Source of the DNA: Solirubrobacterales bacterium 70-9
GTDB taxonomy: Bacteria; Actinomycetota; Thermoleophilia; Solirubrobacterales; 70-9
Direction of reading: 5' to 3'
DNA length: 9,018 nt
Assembly (NCBI GenBank): GCA_001898095.1
Contig: MKSH01000101.1
Span: 15,252-24,269 of the forward strand
In this document: positions 1 to 6,322 of the stretch, piece by piece
How the letters are laid out: every line of letters begins with the position of its first letter
Numbering within the stretch: position 1 is the first letter of the stretch
The notes under the pieces: generated by a model
The model's database searches: none
Seen by the model: only the letters and a program-made list of their open reading frames with translations
Told to the model about the DNA's origin: nothing
Translations under genes and position numbers: made by a program

Positions 1-273
1 GCGACCGCTGAGGCCGAGCAGCGACTGGCCGTTCAGCTCCATCAGGTCGGCGGAGACGTGCGAGCGCTCCCCGGTCAACCCGACCAGGGTGCGCGCGGTG
101 ACCGTCTTGCCGGAGCCGGACTCGCCGACGATCGCCAGGCACCGGCCCGCCTCGACCGCGAAGGAGGAGCCGCGGACCACCTCGTTGACATGGCCGCGGG
201 GGCCGAACCCGACCTTCAGGTTCTCGACCGCGAGCAGCGGGGCGTCGGGCTTGGCCGACTGGATATCCGACAT
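1..273 (-). CDS. Peptide/nickel-type ABC transporter ATP-binding protein (DppD/OppD-like), N-terminal fragment
   Basis: This is the ATPase subunit expected to power the adjacent DppB/DppC-type permeases at the inner face of the membrane. Only the first 91 codons are present; the frame is still open at the left edge, so the truncation is due to the window. The fragment begins MSDIQSAKPD, enters the usual first strand (LLAVENLKVGF, about residues 13-23), and has a perfect Walker A loop GESGSGKT at residues 50-57, with K56 and T57 expected to contact ATP phosphates. Q-loop, signature and Walker B motifs lie outside the window. The ATG shares one base with the TGA of the upstream permease (TGATG), and an AGGAG Shine-Dalgarno lies at 284-288, 10 bases upstream. 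Family assignment rests on Walker A, context and gene order. Whether it is a DppD-only protein or a DppD-DppF fusion cannot be seen. Confidence 0.93.
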   Translation of the reverse strand, partial: MSDIQSAKPDAPLLAVENLKVGFGPRGHVNEVVRGSSFAVEAGRCLAIVGESGSGKTVTARTLVGLTGERSHVSADLMELNGQSLLGLSGR

Positions 274-1166
274 CAGTACGTCTCTCCTTCGATCCGTCGT
301 TGCAGGTAGCGGCCGATGCAGCTGGCGGCCAGGGTGGTGGCGACGATCGCCGCCCCCGGGAAGAGCTCCAGCCACCAGGCGGTCTGGATGTAGTCCTTGC
401 CGGCGTCGAGCATCGCGCCCCACTCCGGCGCCGGCGGGGCGACGCCGAGGCCGAGGAAGCTGAGCGCCGAGGCCCAGACGATCGACTGGCCGACCCCGAG
501 CGTCGCCAGCACCACGAGGGGCCGGAACGCGTTGGGGAGGATGTTCTTGAACAGCGTCCGGGACGGTGGATGCCCTAACGCCCGCGAGGCGATCACGTAG
601 TCGGCGCCTTTCACCTGCAGCACCTGGGCGCGGATCATCCGCGCGTAGCCGGGCGAGGAGGCGATGCCGACGGCGAGGATCTGGGTCGAGACCCCGGAGC
701 CGAAGATCGCCACCAGGAAGAGGGCGAAGAGGAGGATCGGGAACGAGAAGAGGACCTCCAGCAGGCGGTTGATCCCGTTGTCCACCCACTTGCCGCCGAT
801 CCCGGCGGCGACGCCCAGGAGCGCGGCGATGCCGAGCCCGACGGCGGTCGCGCCGAGGCCGATCAGGATCGACTCGCGGGCGCCATAGATCACCCGCGTG
901 TAGACGCTGCGGCCCGACTGGTCGGTGCCGAAGGGGAATTCGAGCGAGGGCGCCTGGAGGCTGTGCCCGAGGTTCACCTGCAGCGGATCGCCTTTGGTCA
1001 GGAGCGACGGGGCGATCGCCGCGATCAGCAGGAGCGCCACGAACACGAACGCCAGGAGGACGACCGGCCGCAGCCCGCGGACGCGGGCGACGACGCCGCC
1101 GCGGGCGGGTGCTCCCCCGCCGGGGAGCGGCAGGCCGCCGACCGTCGGATCGATTGCCGTTGCCAT
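273..1166 (-). CDS. ABC transporter permease, DppC/OppC family
   Basis: A 297-residue inner-membrane permease that should pair with the DppB-like protein encoded just upstream. The N-terminus (about residues 1-33) is a Pro/Gly-rich cytoplasmic tail, followed by a first membrane segment (about 34-54). The family hallmark GTDQSGRSVYTRVIYGARES (80-99) precedes the core membrane domain. The cytoplasmic EAA-type loop that docks on the ATPase is at about 190-211 (YVIASRALG ... ILP), and SALSFLGLGVAPPAPEWGAML (about 233-253) is typical of DppC proteins. The C-terminus ends IGRYLQRRIEGETY rather than the common GDxLRDxLDPR, a minor oddity. The ATG at 1166 overlaps the upstream stop by one base (TGATG); the frame stays open to 1742, but that extension is only the shadow of the upstream gene. 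The downstream junction is also TGATG, implying translational coupling at both ends. Substrate is not predictable from this subunit. Confidence 0.95.
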   Translation of the reverse strand: MATAIDPTVGGLPLPGGGAPARGGVVARVRGLRPVVLLAFVFVALLLIAAIAPSLLTKGDPLQVNLGHSLQAPSLEFPFGTDQSGRSVYTRVIYGARESILIGLGATAVGLGIAALLGVAAGIGGKWVDNGINRLLEVLFSFPILLFALFLVAIFGSGVSTQILAVGIASSPGYARMIRAQVLQVKGADYVIASRALGHPPSRTLFKNILPNAFRPLVVLATLGVGQSIVWASALSFLGLGVAPPAPEWGAMLDAGKDYIQTAWWLELFPGAAIVATTLAASCIGRYLQRRIEGETY

Positions 1167-2167
1167 CACGCCACCGCCTTCTGGGTGCGAAGTCGCGGAT
1201 CGACGAGGACGTAGAGCAGGTCGACCATCAGGTTGACCAGCACGTAGATCAGCGCCACCAGCATCGTGATCCCGACCACCACCGGCAGGTCCTGGTTGGA
1301 CACCGCCTGGACCAGCACGTTGCCGAGCCCGGGCCTCGAGTAGATGACTTCGACCAGGACGGCGCCGGAGATCGTCGCCCCGATCGCCCAGCCGGTCAGG
1401 GTGATCCCCGGCAGCAGGGCGTGGCGGAGCACGTGCTTGCGGCGCACTTCGCCCTCGCTGGCGCCGCGGGTCCGGGCCGAGATCGCGAACGGCTGTTTCA
1501 GCCCGCGCTCGAATTCGTCCCGGGTCACCTGGCCGAGGAAGCCGGCCAGCGGCAGCGCCAGGGTGAGCGACGGTAAGAACAGCGCGTCGAGCGAGGTGCC
1601 CCCGGTCACCGGGAACCAGCCGAGTTCGAAGGAGAAGACGACGAGGAGCACGAGCCCCAGCCAGTACGGCGGCACCCCGGCGAAGAACGCCTCGAAGCCG
1701 GAGCCCAACGACGATCGCGCCCTCCCCTTCCCCGCCGTCCACAAGGTGACGGGAACGGAGATGAGCCAGGCGAGGATGGTGGAGACGAAGACCAACACCA
1801 AGGTCGGGCCCACCTGTTCCTTGATCAAGGAGGTGACCGGCTGCTTGTACTGGTAGGAGGTGCCGAGGTCACCGGTCGCGAGGTCGCCGATGAAGGAGCC
1901 GTAGCGCTGCAGGATCGGGTCGTTGAGGCCGTACTTCTCTTCGGTCACTTCGATCTGGTGCTGGGTCGGCCGGGCGCCGGAGCCGCCGAGGATGGCGATC
2001 GCCTTGTTGCCCGGGGACAGTTCCTGCATCACGAAGCAGAGGGTCGCCGCGGCCCAGAGGACGAGGATCGCGCCGAGAAGCTTGTTGACGACGGTGCGCC
2101 AGGGGACCCGGCGCCGGGGGGGCGCCTCGAGCGCCCCCCCATGAGTTATCGACGGCGTGGTGGCCAT
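1166..2167 (-). CDS. ABC transporter permease, DppB/OppB family
   Basis: A 333-residue inner-membrane permease, first of the two membrane subunits of the importer. After a basic N-terminal tail, membrane segment 1 lies at about residues 29-47. The periplasmic region contains the usual YGLNDPILQRYGSFIGDLATGDLGTS segment (about 79-104). Further membrane segments are at about 120-144, 166-184, 196-213, 255-275 and 297-321. The cytoplasmic EAA-type loop is at about 226-253 (PFAISARTRGASEGEV ... HALLP), and VEVIYSRPGLG followed by a C-terminal VDPRLR is diagnostic for DppB. I choose the ATG at 2167, two bases after the solute-binding-protein stop, because GGAAAG sits 6 bases upstream. A GTG at 2185 would add six residues inside the previous gene and has no better ribosome site. 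The stop overlaps the next start by one base. Confidence 0.95.
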   Translation of the reverse strand: MATTPSITHGGALEAPPRRRVPWRTVVNKLLGAILVLWAAATLCFVMQELSPGNKAIAILGGSGARPTQHQIEVTEEKYGLNDPILQRYGSFIGDLATGDLGTSYQYKQPVTSLIKEQVGPTLVLVFVSTILAWLISVPVTLWTAGKGRARSSLGSGFEAFFAGVPPYWLGLVLLVVFSFELGWFPVTGGTSLDALFLPSLTLALPLAGFLGQVTRDEFERGLKQPFAISARTRGASEGEVRRKHVLRHALLPGITLTGWAIGATISGAVLVEVIYSRPGLGNVLVQAVSNQDLPVVVGITMLVALIYVLVNLMVDLLYVLVDPRLRTQKAVA

Positions 2168-2169
2168 GG

Positions 2170-3873
2170 TCAGCTTTCCAACCACGCGTCGGAGAACACC
2201 GGCTCACCCTCGGAGGGCTCGATCCAGACGCCCTTCAGCGATTTGCTGATGCCCAGGAGAGACTGCTCCGGGTACGTCGGCACCCAGTAGGCGTTCTCGG
2301 CGATGATCTGCTGCGCCTTCGCGTACAGCGTTTTCTGCTTGTCGCGGTCCGTCGTCGCAGCCGCCGCGAGCAGCGTCTGGTCGAGTTCCGGATTTTTGAT
2401 TTTCGACATGTTCGCGAAGAGCTGGTTGTACGTTTCTTCGGAACTGACGATGTACATGCACATCGGCGTCGGGCAGTTCCAGTACGTCGGCTCGGCGTCG
2501 AAGTCGGCCGGGACGTTGGCCTCTTCGAGGTACTTCGCCTGCGGCTGCGGCACCAGGGTCACGTCGAACCCGGCTTCTTTTGCCGCCGCCTGGATGTTCT
2601 GGTACAGGGTCAGCTCGGCCGGGGGCGTTTCGCCGGGGCCGGTGCTGTAGATCCATTTCACCGTGAGCGGCTTGCCGTCCTTTTCGCGGACGCCGTTCGC
2701 ACCCTTCTTCCAGCCCGCTTCGTCAAGCAATTTTTCCGCTTTGGCGAGGTTGTGCGGGTAGAGGTTCGCGTACTTGCTGGTGTAGAACGGCGTGCCCGAA
2801 CTGACCGCGCTGGTCGCCACCGGGTAAGCACCCTGGTAGGCGCTTTCCACCGCCGCCGGGGCGTTGGCCGCGTAGTTGAACGCCTGGCGGACCTTGATGT
2901 CGTTGAACGGCGGTTCTGAGTCGTCGAGGACGATGTAGTGACCGATCCCGGCGTGGGTGAACTGCTGGACTTCGATGTCGGGGTCGGACTGGGCGGCGGC
3001 GAAGTCCTCCGGCGGGATGCTGAAGATCGCCTGCACTTCACCGCTCTTCAGCGCCTGCCAGCGCACCGAAGGATCGGGGAGGAACCGCCAGGTGATCCCT
3101 TCCAGGTAGGCCGGGCCCTGGTTGTTGGCGTCGGCCGGCGGCGAGTTGTAGTTGTCGTTGCGGACCAGGTCGATCTGCTGGCCTTTTTTCCAGTCCTTGA
3201 GGATGAACGGACCGGTGCCGACCGGGGAGACGCAGTTCTCTTTGATCCCGCGCGCCATCGCCTTCGGCGACTCCATGCCGAAGAAGGCCTGGCCGAGGAC
3301 GTCGAGCAACGGCGAGTAAGGCCGTTTGAGGTCGATCTCGACGGTGTATTTGTCGATCGCCTTGGCGCCTTTCCAGATCGGGTCGAGGTAGACCAGGTCG
3401 GTCGACGATTCGGTTTCCGGATCGAGGATCTGCTTGAAGTTGGCGACCACCGCGTCGGCGTCGAAGTCGGTGCCGTCGGTGAACTTCACACCTTTCTTCA
3501 GGTGGAAGGTGTAGGTGAGGCCGTCCTTCGAGATGTCCCAGGAGGTGGCGAGCCAGGGGACCACGGTGCCGTCCGGTTGCATCGAGACGAGCGAGTCGAG
3601 GTACTGGCGCGACACGTAGGTCTGCGGCATGTCGCCGAAGTTGTGGGGGTCGAGGCAGGTCGGTTCACGGTCGGTCCCGTAGACGAGGGTGCCGCCCTTT
3701 ACCGGGGTGCCTTCGACTTTCTTGGCACCGGCACCGACGCCGACCACCGAGGTGGTGTCGGCGGCCGCGGCGGTGGACTTGCTGCCGCCGCATGCGCTCA
3801 GGACGGCCGTGAGGGCCGCGAGCGCGGCGAAGGCGGCGAGCGCCGTGAGACGCGTTTTGAGGCTTGATTTCAT
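2170..3873 (-). CDS. ABC transporter substrate-binding lipoprotein, family 5 (DppA/OppA-like)
   Basis: A 567-residue extracytoplasmic binding protein that captures substrate and delivers it to the adjacent permeases. Residues 1-27 form a lipoprotein signal (basic MKSSLKTR, Ala/Leu core) with lipobox LSA-C, so Cys28 should be lipidated and membrane-anchored. A low-complexity Ser/Thr/Ala linker follows. The family-5 signature is clear: LATSWDISKDGLTYTFHLKK, then GVKFTDGTDFDADAVVANF, at about residues 108-147. The C-terminal lobe keeps LLDEAGWKKG, DGKPLTVKW and WVPTYPEQ, typical of this family. Length is ordinary. AGGAG at 3885-3889 lies 11 bases before the ATG, a slightly long spacing. Only 27 bases separate it from the MFS stop, with no terminator between. 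It uses AAA Lys and T-rich codons somewhat more than neighbouring genes. Family-5 proteins bind peptides, nickel, heme, opines or glutathione; nothing here decides among them. Confidence 0.95.
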   Translation of the reverse strand: MKSSLKTRLTALAAFAALAALTAVLSACGGSKSTAAAADTTSVVGVGAGAKKVEGTPVKGGTLVYGTDREPTCLDPHNFGDMPQTYVSRQYLDSLVSMQPDGTVVPWLATSWDISKDGLTYTFHLKKGVKFTDGTDFDADAVVANFKQILDPETESSTDLVYLDPIWKGAKAIDKYTVEIDLKRPYSPLLDVLGQAFFGMESPKAMARGIKENCVSPVGTGPFILKDWKKGQQIDLVRNDNYNSPPADANNQGPAYLEGITWRFLPDPSVRWQALKSGEVQAIFSIPPEDFAAAQSDPDIEVQQFTHAGIGHYIVLDDSEPPFNDIKVRQAFNYAANAPAAVESAYQGAYPVATSAVSSGTPFYTSKYANLYPHNLAKAEKLLDEAGWKKGANGVREKDGKPLTVKWIYSTGPGETPPAELTLYQNIQAAAKEAGFDVTLVPQPQAKYLEEANVPADFDAEPTYWNCPTPMCMYIVSSEETYNQLFANMSKIKNPELDQTLLAAAATTDRDKQKTLYAKAQQIIAENAYWVPTYPEQSLLGISKSLKGVWIEPSEGEPVFSDAWLES

Positions 3874-3884
3874 CTTTCTTGGAT

Positions 3885-3889
3885 CTCCT
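3885..3889 (-). promoter_or_regulatory. Ribosome binding site of the substrate-binding protein gene
   Basis: AGGAG on the minus strand in the 27-base gap between the MFS stop (3901) and the lipoprotein ATG (3873). It is the only recognisable signal in the gap and suggests independent, strong initiation of the abundant binding protein on a shared transcript. Confidence 0.6.
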
Positions 3890-3900
3890 GGGTCCAGGTG

Positions 3901-5118
3901 TCAGTTGACGGAGTTGACGGTCTGTGGGTCGAGCCGGGAGGTGAACTTGGTGCGGTCGCGCGGGCCGTCGCCGCCGAGGAGGACGAGGCCGAGCAGGCAG
4001 GGCGCGGCGAGGACCGCGACGCCGGCGCCGTTGCCGAGAGCCCCGGCGACGGCACCGCAGAAGAGGGAGCCGGCGCCGAGCCCGAAGCTCCAGGCGACGA
4101 CCCCGAAGGCGAAGACTTCGGCCGGCGGGCGGCCGAGCTGCTCGGCGCGATCGGAGAGGACGGCGGTGCCGAGCGGCCACAGCACGGCGATCACGGCGCC
4201 GTTCAGGGCGACCGCCAGCGTCGTCACCGGGATCGAGCCGGCGAAGCCGATCACGAAGAGCAGCGGGATCGCGGCGCCGAAGGCGAGGCGGATCGGCAGA
4301 GTGCGGCCGACGCGATCGGAGAAAGCGCCGGCGGTCGGCGACATCAGCACCTCGCCGATCGCCGAGAGGACGAAGGCGACGGCGATCACCACCACTCCGG
4401 CGCCAAGGTCGGCGAGCCGCAGCGGGGCGATCGTCGAGACCGCGCCGAGCACGGCGCCGCAGATCAAGATCACGCCCGCAGGGCGCAGCAGGTCCTCGGT
4501 GAAGAAGGAGCGCAGGCGGGCGGTGGCGGCGCTGACCTGGTGCTCGCCCCGCGCCTCGCCGACGGCGTAGAGCGCCAACGCGAGGACGAAGCCGAGGCCC
4601 CCGAGCGCGATCAGCGTCGCCGGGATCCCGATCAGGGTGCTGAGCGCGGCGAAGGCAGGGCCGCTGAGCGAGCCCGCCCCGGCCGCGGCGCCGGCGAGGC
4701 CGAGGGCGGCACCGCGGCGCTCGGGGGCGACGACGCCCTGCAGGCGGGCGAGCCCGGCGCACCAGACGAGCGCGGCACTGGCGCCCTGGACGAAGCGGCA
4801 GGCGACGAGGACCGGATAGGACTCGACCAGCCCGAAGACGATCGCGGCGACGCCGAGCATCACCAGCCCCAGCGTCATCGCCAGGGCGGGCCCGTGAGAG
4901 TTCACGAGCCGCGCCGCGGGCAGCGCCACAAGCACGGTCCCCGCCGGGTGCGCGGCGAACAGCATCGCGATCTCGAAGTGGCTCAGCGAGAGCGCGTCCC
5001 GATAATGCGGAAGCAGCGGCGAGATCACCGCATAGAAGGTCGCGTCGGCAAACATCGCCGCCGTGACGAGCGGAATAATCGCCCGCGAGGTGCCGCTCAG
5101 TGCCAGTCGTGAAGCCAT
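3901..5118 (-). CDS. Major facilitator superfamily (MFS) transporter
   Basis: A 405-residue integral membrane transporter, the usual length for a 12-helix MFS permease. Hydrophobic segments alternate through the protein: for example around residues 13-35 (PLVTAAMFADATFYAVISPLL), the Ala/Val-rich segments that follow, and several Gly/Ala-rich helices to about residue 390. ALSLSHFEIAMLFAAHPAG followed by PAARLVNSHGP corresponds to the loop 2-3 region of the MFS signature. SPTAGAFSDRVGRTLPIRL in the second half is the matching repeat, with the classic G-x-x-x-D-R-x-G-R core. RFVQGASAALVW resembles helix 4 of drug-type exporters. It is the first gene of the transport operon, preceded by a palindromic operator candidate and followed after 27 bases by the binding-protein gene. 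The ribosome site is weak (AGG about 7 bases before the ATG). Cargo and direction are unknown; a multidrug or metabolite exporter is the closest guess. Confidence 0.9.
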   Translation of the reverse strand: MASRLALSGTSRAIIPLVTAAMFADATFYAVISPLLPHYRDALSLSHFEIAMLFAAHPAGTVLVALPAARLVNSHGPALAMTLGLVMLGVAAIVFGLVESYPVLVACRFVQGASAALVWCAGLARLQGVVAPERRGAALGLAGAAAGAGSLSGPAFAALSTLIGIPATLIALGGLGFVLALALYAVGEARGEHQVSAATARLRSFFTEDLLRPAGVILICGAVLGAVSTIAPLRLADLGAGVVVIAVAFVLSAIGEVLMSPTAGAFSDRVGRTLPIRLAFGAAIPLLFVIGFAGSIPVTTLAVALNGAVIAVLWPLGTAVLSDRAEQLGRPPAEVFAFGVVAWSFGLGAGSLFCGAVAGALGNGAGVAVLAAPCLLGLVLLGGDGPRDRTKFTSRLDPQTVNSVN

Positions 5119-5133
5119 TCTGGGCCTAAAGTT

Positions 5134-5157
5134 GACAAAGCTGGTCAGCTTTATCTA
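5134..5157 (-). promoter_or_regulatory. Candidate operator palindrome and -10-like box upstream of the MFS/ABC operon
   Basis: Bases 5134-5155 form a 22-bp inverted repeat. The core AAAGCTG-GT-CAGCTTT (5137-5152) is perfect, and the outer GA/TC pairs also match with one mismatch between. It lies 16-37 bases upstream of the MFS start codon in an AT-richer island of otherwise GC-rich DNA. Partly overlapping it on the minus strand is TAGATA (5157-5152), a plausible -10 hexamer; I see no convincing -35. Size and position fit a dimeric repressor site (TetR, GntR or MarR type), but no such regulator is encoded in the window. A role as an RNA hairpin in a short leader is possible. Inference from symmetry and position. 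Confidence 0.5.
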
Positions 5158-5192
5158 AAAGCGAGCCGTTCAGTACCCGGATGGGGAAGAAA

Positions 5193-5244
5193 CCGGCGTG
5201 CAGGGACGGCGGGGGCGGCGCGATTCGGGCCCCCTGGCACCCGG
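5193..5244. repeat. Imperfect inverted repeat
   Basis: CCGG, GTGC and AGGG on the left (5193-5205) pair in order with CCCT, GCAC and CCGG on the right (5232-5244), with one bulged base on each side and a GC-rich loop. It directly abuts the repeated element that begins at 5244 and is of similar length to the other palindromes here. Because this DNA is GC-rich, an imperfect 12-bp pairing could partly be chance. Confidence 0.35.
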
Positions 5245-5290
5245 CGTTCGCACTTTCCCGTAACCGGTACGGGTAACTGCGAACGCACCC
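5244..5290 (+). repeat. Palindromic repeat element, copy 1 (intergenic)
   Basis: A 47-base element: arm GCGTTCGCACTT (5244-5255), a 19-base centre (5256-5274), and arm AACTGCGAACGCACCC (5275-5290). The arms pair as a 9-bp stem (GCGTTCGCA with TGCGAACGC). The centre holds its own stem, CCCGT with ACGGG, around ACCGGT. The same two arms at the same 19-base distance recur in reverse orientation at 7441-7487, with 27 of 28 arm bases identical, so this is a true repeat family and not a lone hairpin. The arms share an asymmetric mismatch (CACTT opposite AACTG) in both copies, which argues for common descent. Nothing like a transposase is nearby; a REP/MITE-like or RNA-level element is possible. Confidence 0.75.
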
Positions 5291-5383
5291 AAGGGGACGG
5301 CGCGCTTCGTAGCCCCCGCGGCCGTGGACGCGAGCCTTTCGGGGGAAGTGCGCGGGTTCCGGCGCAGGTCGGGACGGTCGCGT

Positions 5384-5433
5384 CGCGCTCTCGACTTTCA
5401 CCTTGCCAGGGCAGGGTGAAAGTCGAGAGCGCG
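5384..5433. repeat. Perfect 19-bp inverted repeat with 12-base loop
   Basis: The left arm 5384-5402 (CGCGCTCTCGACTTTCACC) is exactly complementary to 5415-5433. The 12-base loop 5403-5414 contains TGCC-AG-GGCA, so in DNA the symmetry extends to nearly the whole 50 bases, with only a T/G pair out of step. There is no T-run on either side, so a standard intrinsic terminator is unlikely. It could be a cruciform, a protein-binding palindrome, a REP-type element or a structured transcript end. Confidence 0.8.
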
Positions 5434-5483
5434 TCCGGGACTCCTTAAGGGACGCGGAGTTCCGCGCCGGACCCGCGCAGGTC

Positions 5484-5504
5484 GTCACGGACCTCCGCCG
5501 TGAC
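5484..5504. repeat. Short perfect hairpin
   Basis: GTCACGG (5484-5490) pairs with CCGTGAC (5498-5504) around a 7-base loop. It lies between the two long perfect palindromes. A direct repeat GGGACGCG occurs on both sides, at 5449-5456 and 5511-5518. Confidence 0.45.
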
Positions 5505-5543
5505 CCGCACGGGACGCGCACCCTCTCCCTCTCCCCGGAGACA

Positions 5544-5595
5544 CGGCCCTCTCGTAGGCGGTCACAGCCTGCCCGGACCGCCTACGAGAGGGCCG
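5544..5595. repeat. Perfect 20-bp inverted repeat with 12-base loop; possible transcript end of the flavin operon
   Basis: The arm 5544-5563 (CGGCCCTCTCGTAGGCGGTC) is exactly complementary to 5576-5595, with a 12-base loop at 5564-5575. It is the first strong structure after the response-regulator stop (5660-5662), about 65 bases downstream, where a terminator or 3'-end-protecting hairpin would be expected. The minus strand continues into a purine-rich run instead of a T-run, so if it terminates transcription it is not a canonical intrinsic terminator. Its architecture (about 50 bases, 12-base loop) matches the palindrome at 5384-5433 although the sequences are unrelated. Confidence 0.7.
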
Positions 5596-5659
5596 CGTCC
5601 CTTGCCGTCCCGCCGCCGGCCTGCCGCAGCCCCGCCGCGGCCCGCCGCGGCTCGCCGCG

Positions 5660-6322
5660 CTAGGCGGCCAGCACAGTCGCCGCCCGTTGCGCCGCCTCGG
5701 TGCGATTCCTCACCCCGAGCTTGCGGTACAGCGCGGTGGCCGTCTTCTTGATCGAGTCGGGGCCGAGGTGGAGGCGCTCGCCGATCTCGCGGTTGGTGAG
5801 GCCGGTGCCGAGGAGGACGAGGATCTCGCGCTCGCGGTCGGAGAGGTCGAGGCCGCCGGCGGTGGGCGCCGGGAGGTCGAAGTCGAGCGGCTCGACCCCG
5901 AGGACGGCGGCGCGGACCTGGTCGACGACGTCCTCCGAGGTCACCCCGGCGGGCAGGAAGCCGACCGCGCCGAGGCTCGCCGGCGGGGCGCCGGGGGAGG
6001 TCCGGCAGCGGGAGCTCAGCAGGATCTGCACACCCGGGTGCGCCTCCCGGATCATCGCCGTGATCGAGCCCGCGAAGGGGCCGGTCTGGGAGATGTCGAG
6101 GATCGCCACGTCGGGGCGGTGGCGGCGGGTGAGCGCCACCGATTCCTCGCTGCCGGAGGCGAGCAGGCAGCTTTCGATCCACGGCTGCTCCTCGAGCAGC
6201 GCCGCCAGGCCGATCCGCGACGGCGCGTGCGCGTCGATCACGATCGCCCGCACGGAGCCGTCCGGCAGCGCATCGAGCTCCAGCTCCTCGATCGGCGGCA
6301 GAGGAAGTTCGGCAGTCGGCAT
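5660..6322 (-). CDS. NarL/LuxR-family response regulator with atypical receiver domain
   Basis: A 220-residue cytoplasmic DNA-binding regulator. Residues about 24-145 form a receiver-like fold (RAIVIDAHAPSRIGLAALLE ... RPDVAILDIS), and about 158-215 a LuxR helix-turn-helix (LSDREREILVLLGTGLTNRE, then IGERLHLGPDSIKK and KLGVRNRTEAAQRA), which is highly typical. Asp76 aligns with the phospho-acceptor. However, one of the paired N-terminal acidic residues is Ala31 (VIDAH instead of V-D-D-H), and the conserved switch Lys is replaced (GFLPAG; A125). The receiver may therefore be activated weakly or without phosphorylation. The ATG overlaps the stop of the FMN reductase gene by one base (TGATG), placing it last in the flavin operon; no histidine kinase is visible. 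Autoregulation of the operon is plausible but only inferred. Stop is TAG. Confidence 0.92.
   Translation of the reverse strand: MPTAELPLPPIEELELDALPDGSVRAIVIDAHAPSRIGLAALLEEQPWIESCLLASGSEESVALTRRHRPDVAILDISQTGPFAGSITAMIREAHPGVQILLSSRCRTSPGAPPASLGAVGFLPAGVTSEDVVDQVRAAVLGVEPLDFDLPAPTAGGLDLSDREREILVLLGTGLTNREIGERLHLGPDSIKKTATALYRKLGVRNRTEAAQRAATVLAA

Larger units (their letters stand above)
5119..5659. other. Intergenic region rich in inverted repeats
   Basis: About 540 bases between the stop of the response-regulator gene (right) and the start of the MFS gene (left). No convincing protein gene is present. It holds the operator candidate (5134-5155), an imperfect hairpin (5193-5244), a 47-base repeated element (5244-5290), a perfect 19-bp stem (5384-5433), a 7-bp stem (5484-5504) and a perfect 20-bp stem (5544-5595). 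It also has a pyrimidine-rich run at about 5520-5537 and a GCGG-rich stretch at about 5600-5659. None of the stems is followed by a T-run on either strand. The density of symmetric DNA is far above anything else in the window. Confidence 0.8.

Noticed and set aside
1167..1742. N-terminal extension of the DppC frame up to 1742
   Set aside because: The extension is the out-of-frame shadow of the DppB gene; the conserved protein begins at 1166 with a TGATG junction.
3898..5112. A 404-codon plus-strand open frame opposite the MFS gene
   Set aside because: It is rich in Asp/Glu/Arg/Gly repeats, as expected from antisense reading of a GC-rich gene. The opposite strand encodes a clear MFS protein.
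5126..5521. A 131-codon open frame on the minus strand across the intergenic region
   Set aside because: It runs straight through two palindromes and the operator candidate, encodes a Pro/Arg/Ser-rich product with no recognisable family, and has no good ribosome site. Long open frames are expected by chance in GC-rich DNA.
5193..5595. A CRISPR array
   Set aside because: The structures are different palindromes with different sequences, not identical direct repeats separated by regular spacers, and no cas genes are present.
5600..5659. GCGG-rich stretch after the response-regulator stop as a tandem repeat
   Set aside because: Short imperfect CCGCGGC-type runs are present, but I cannot separate them from general GC bias.
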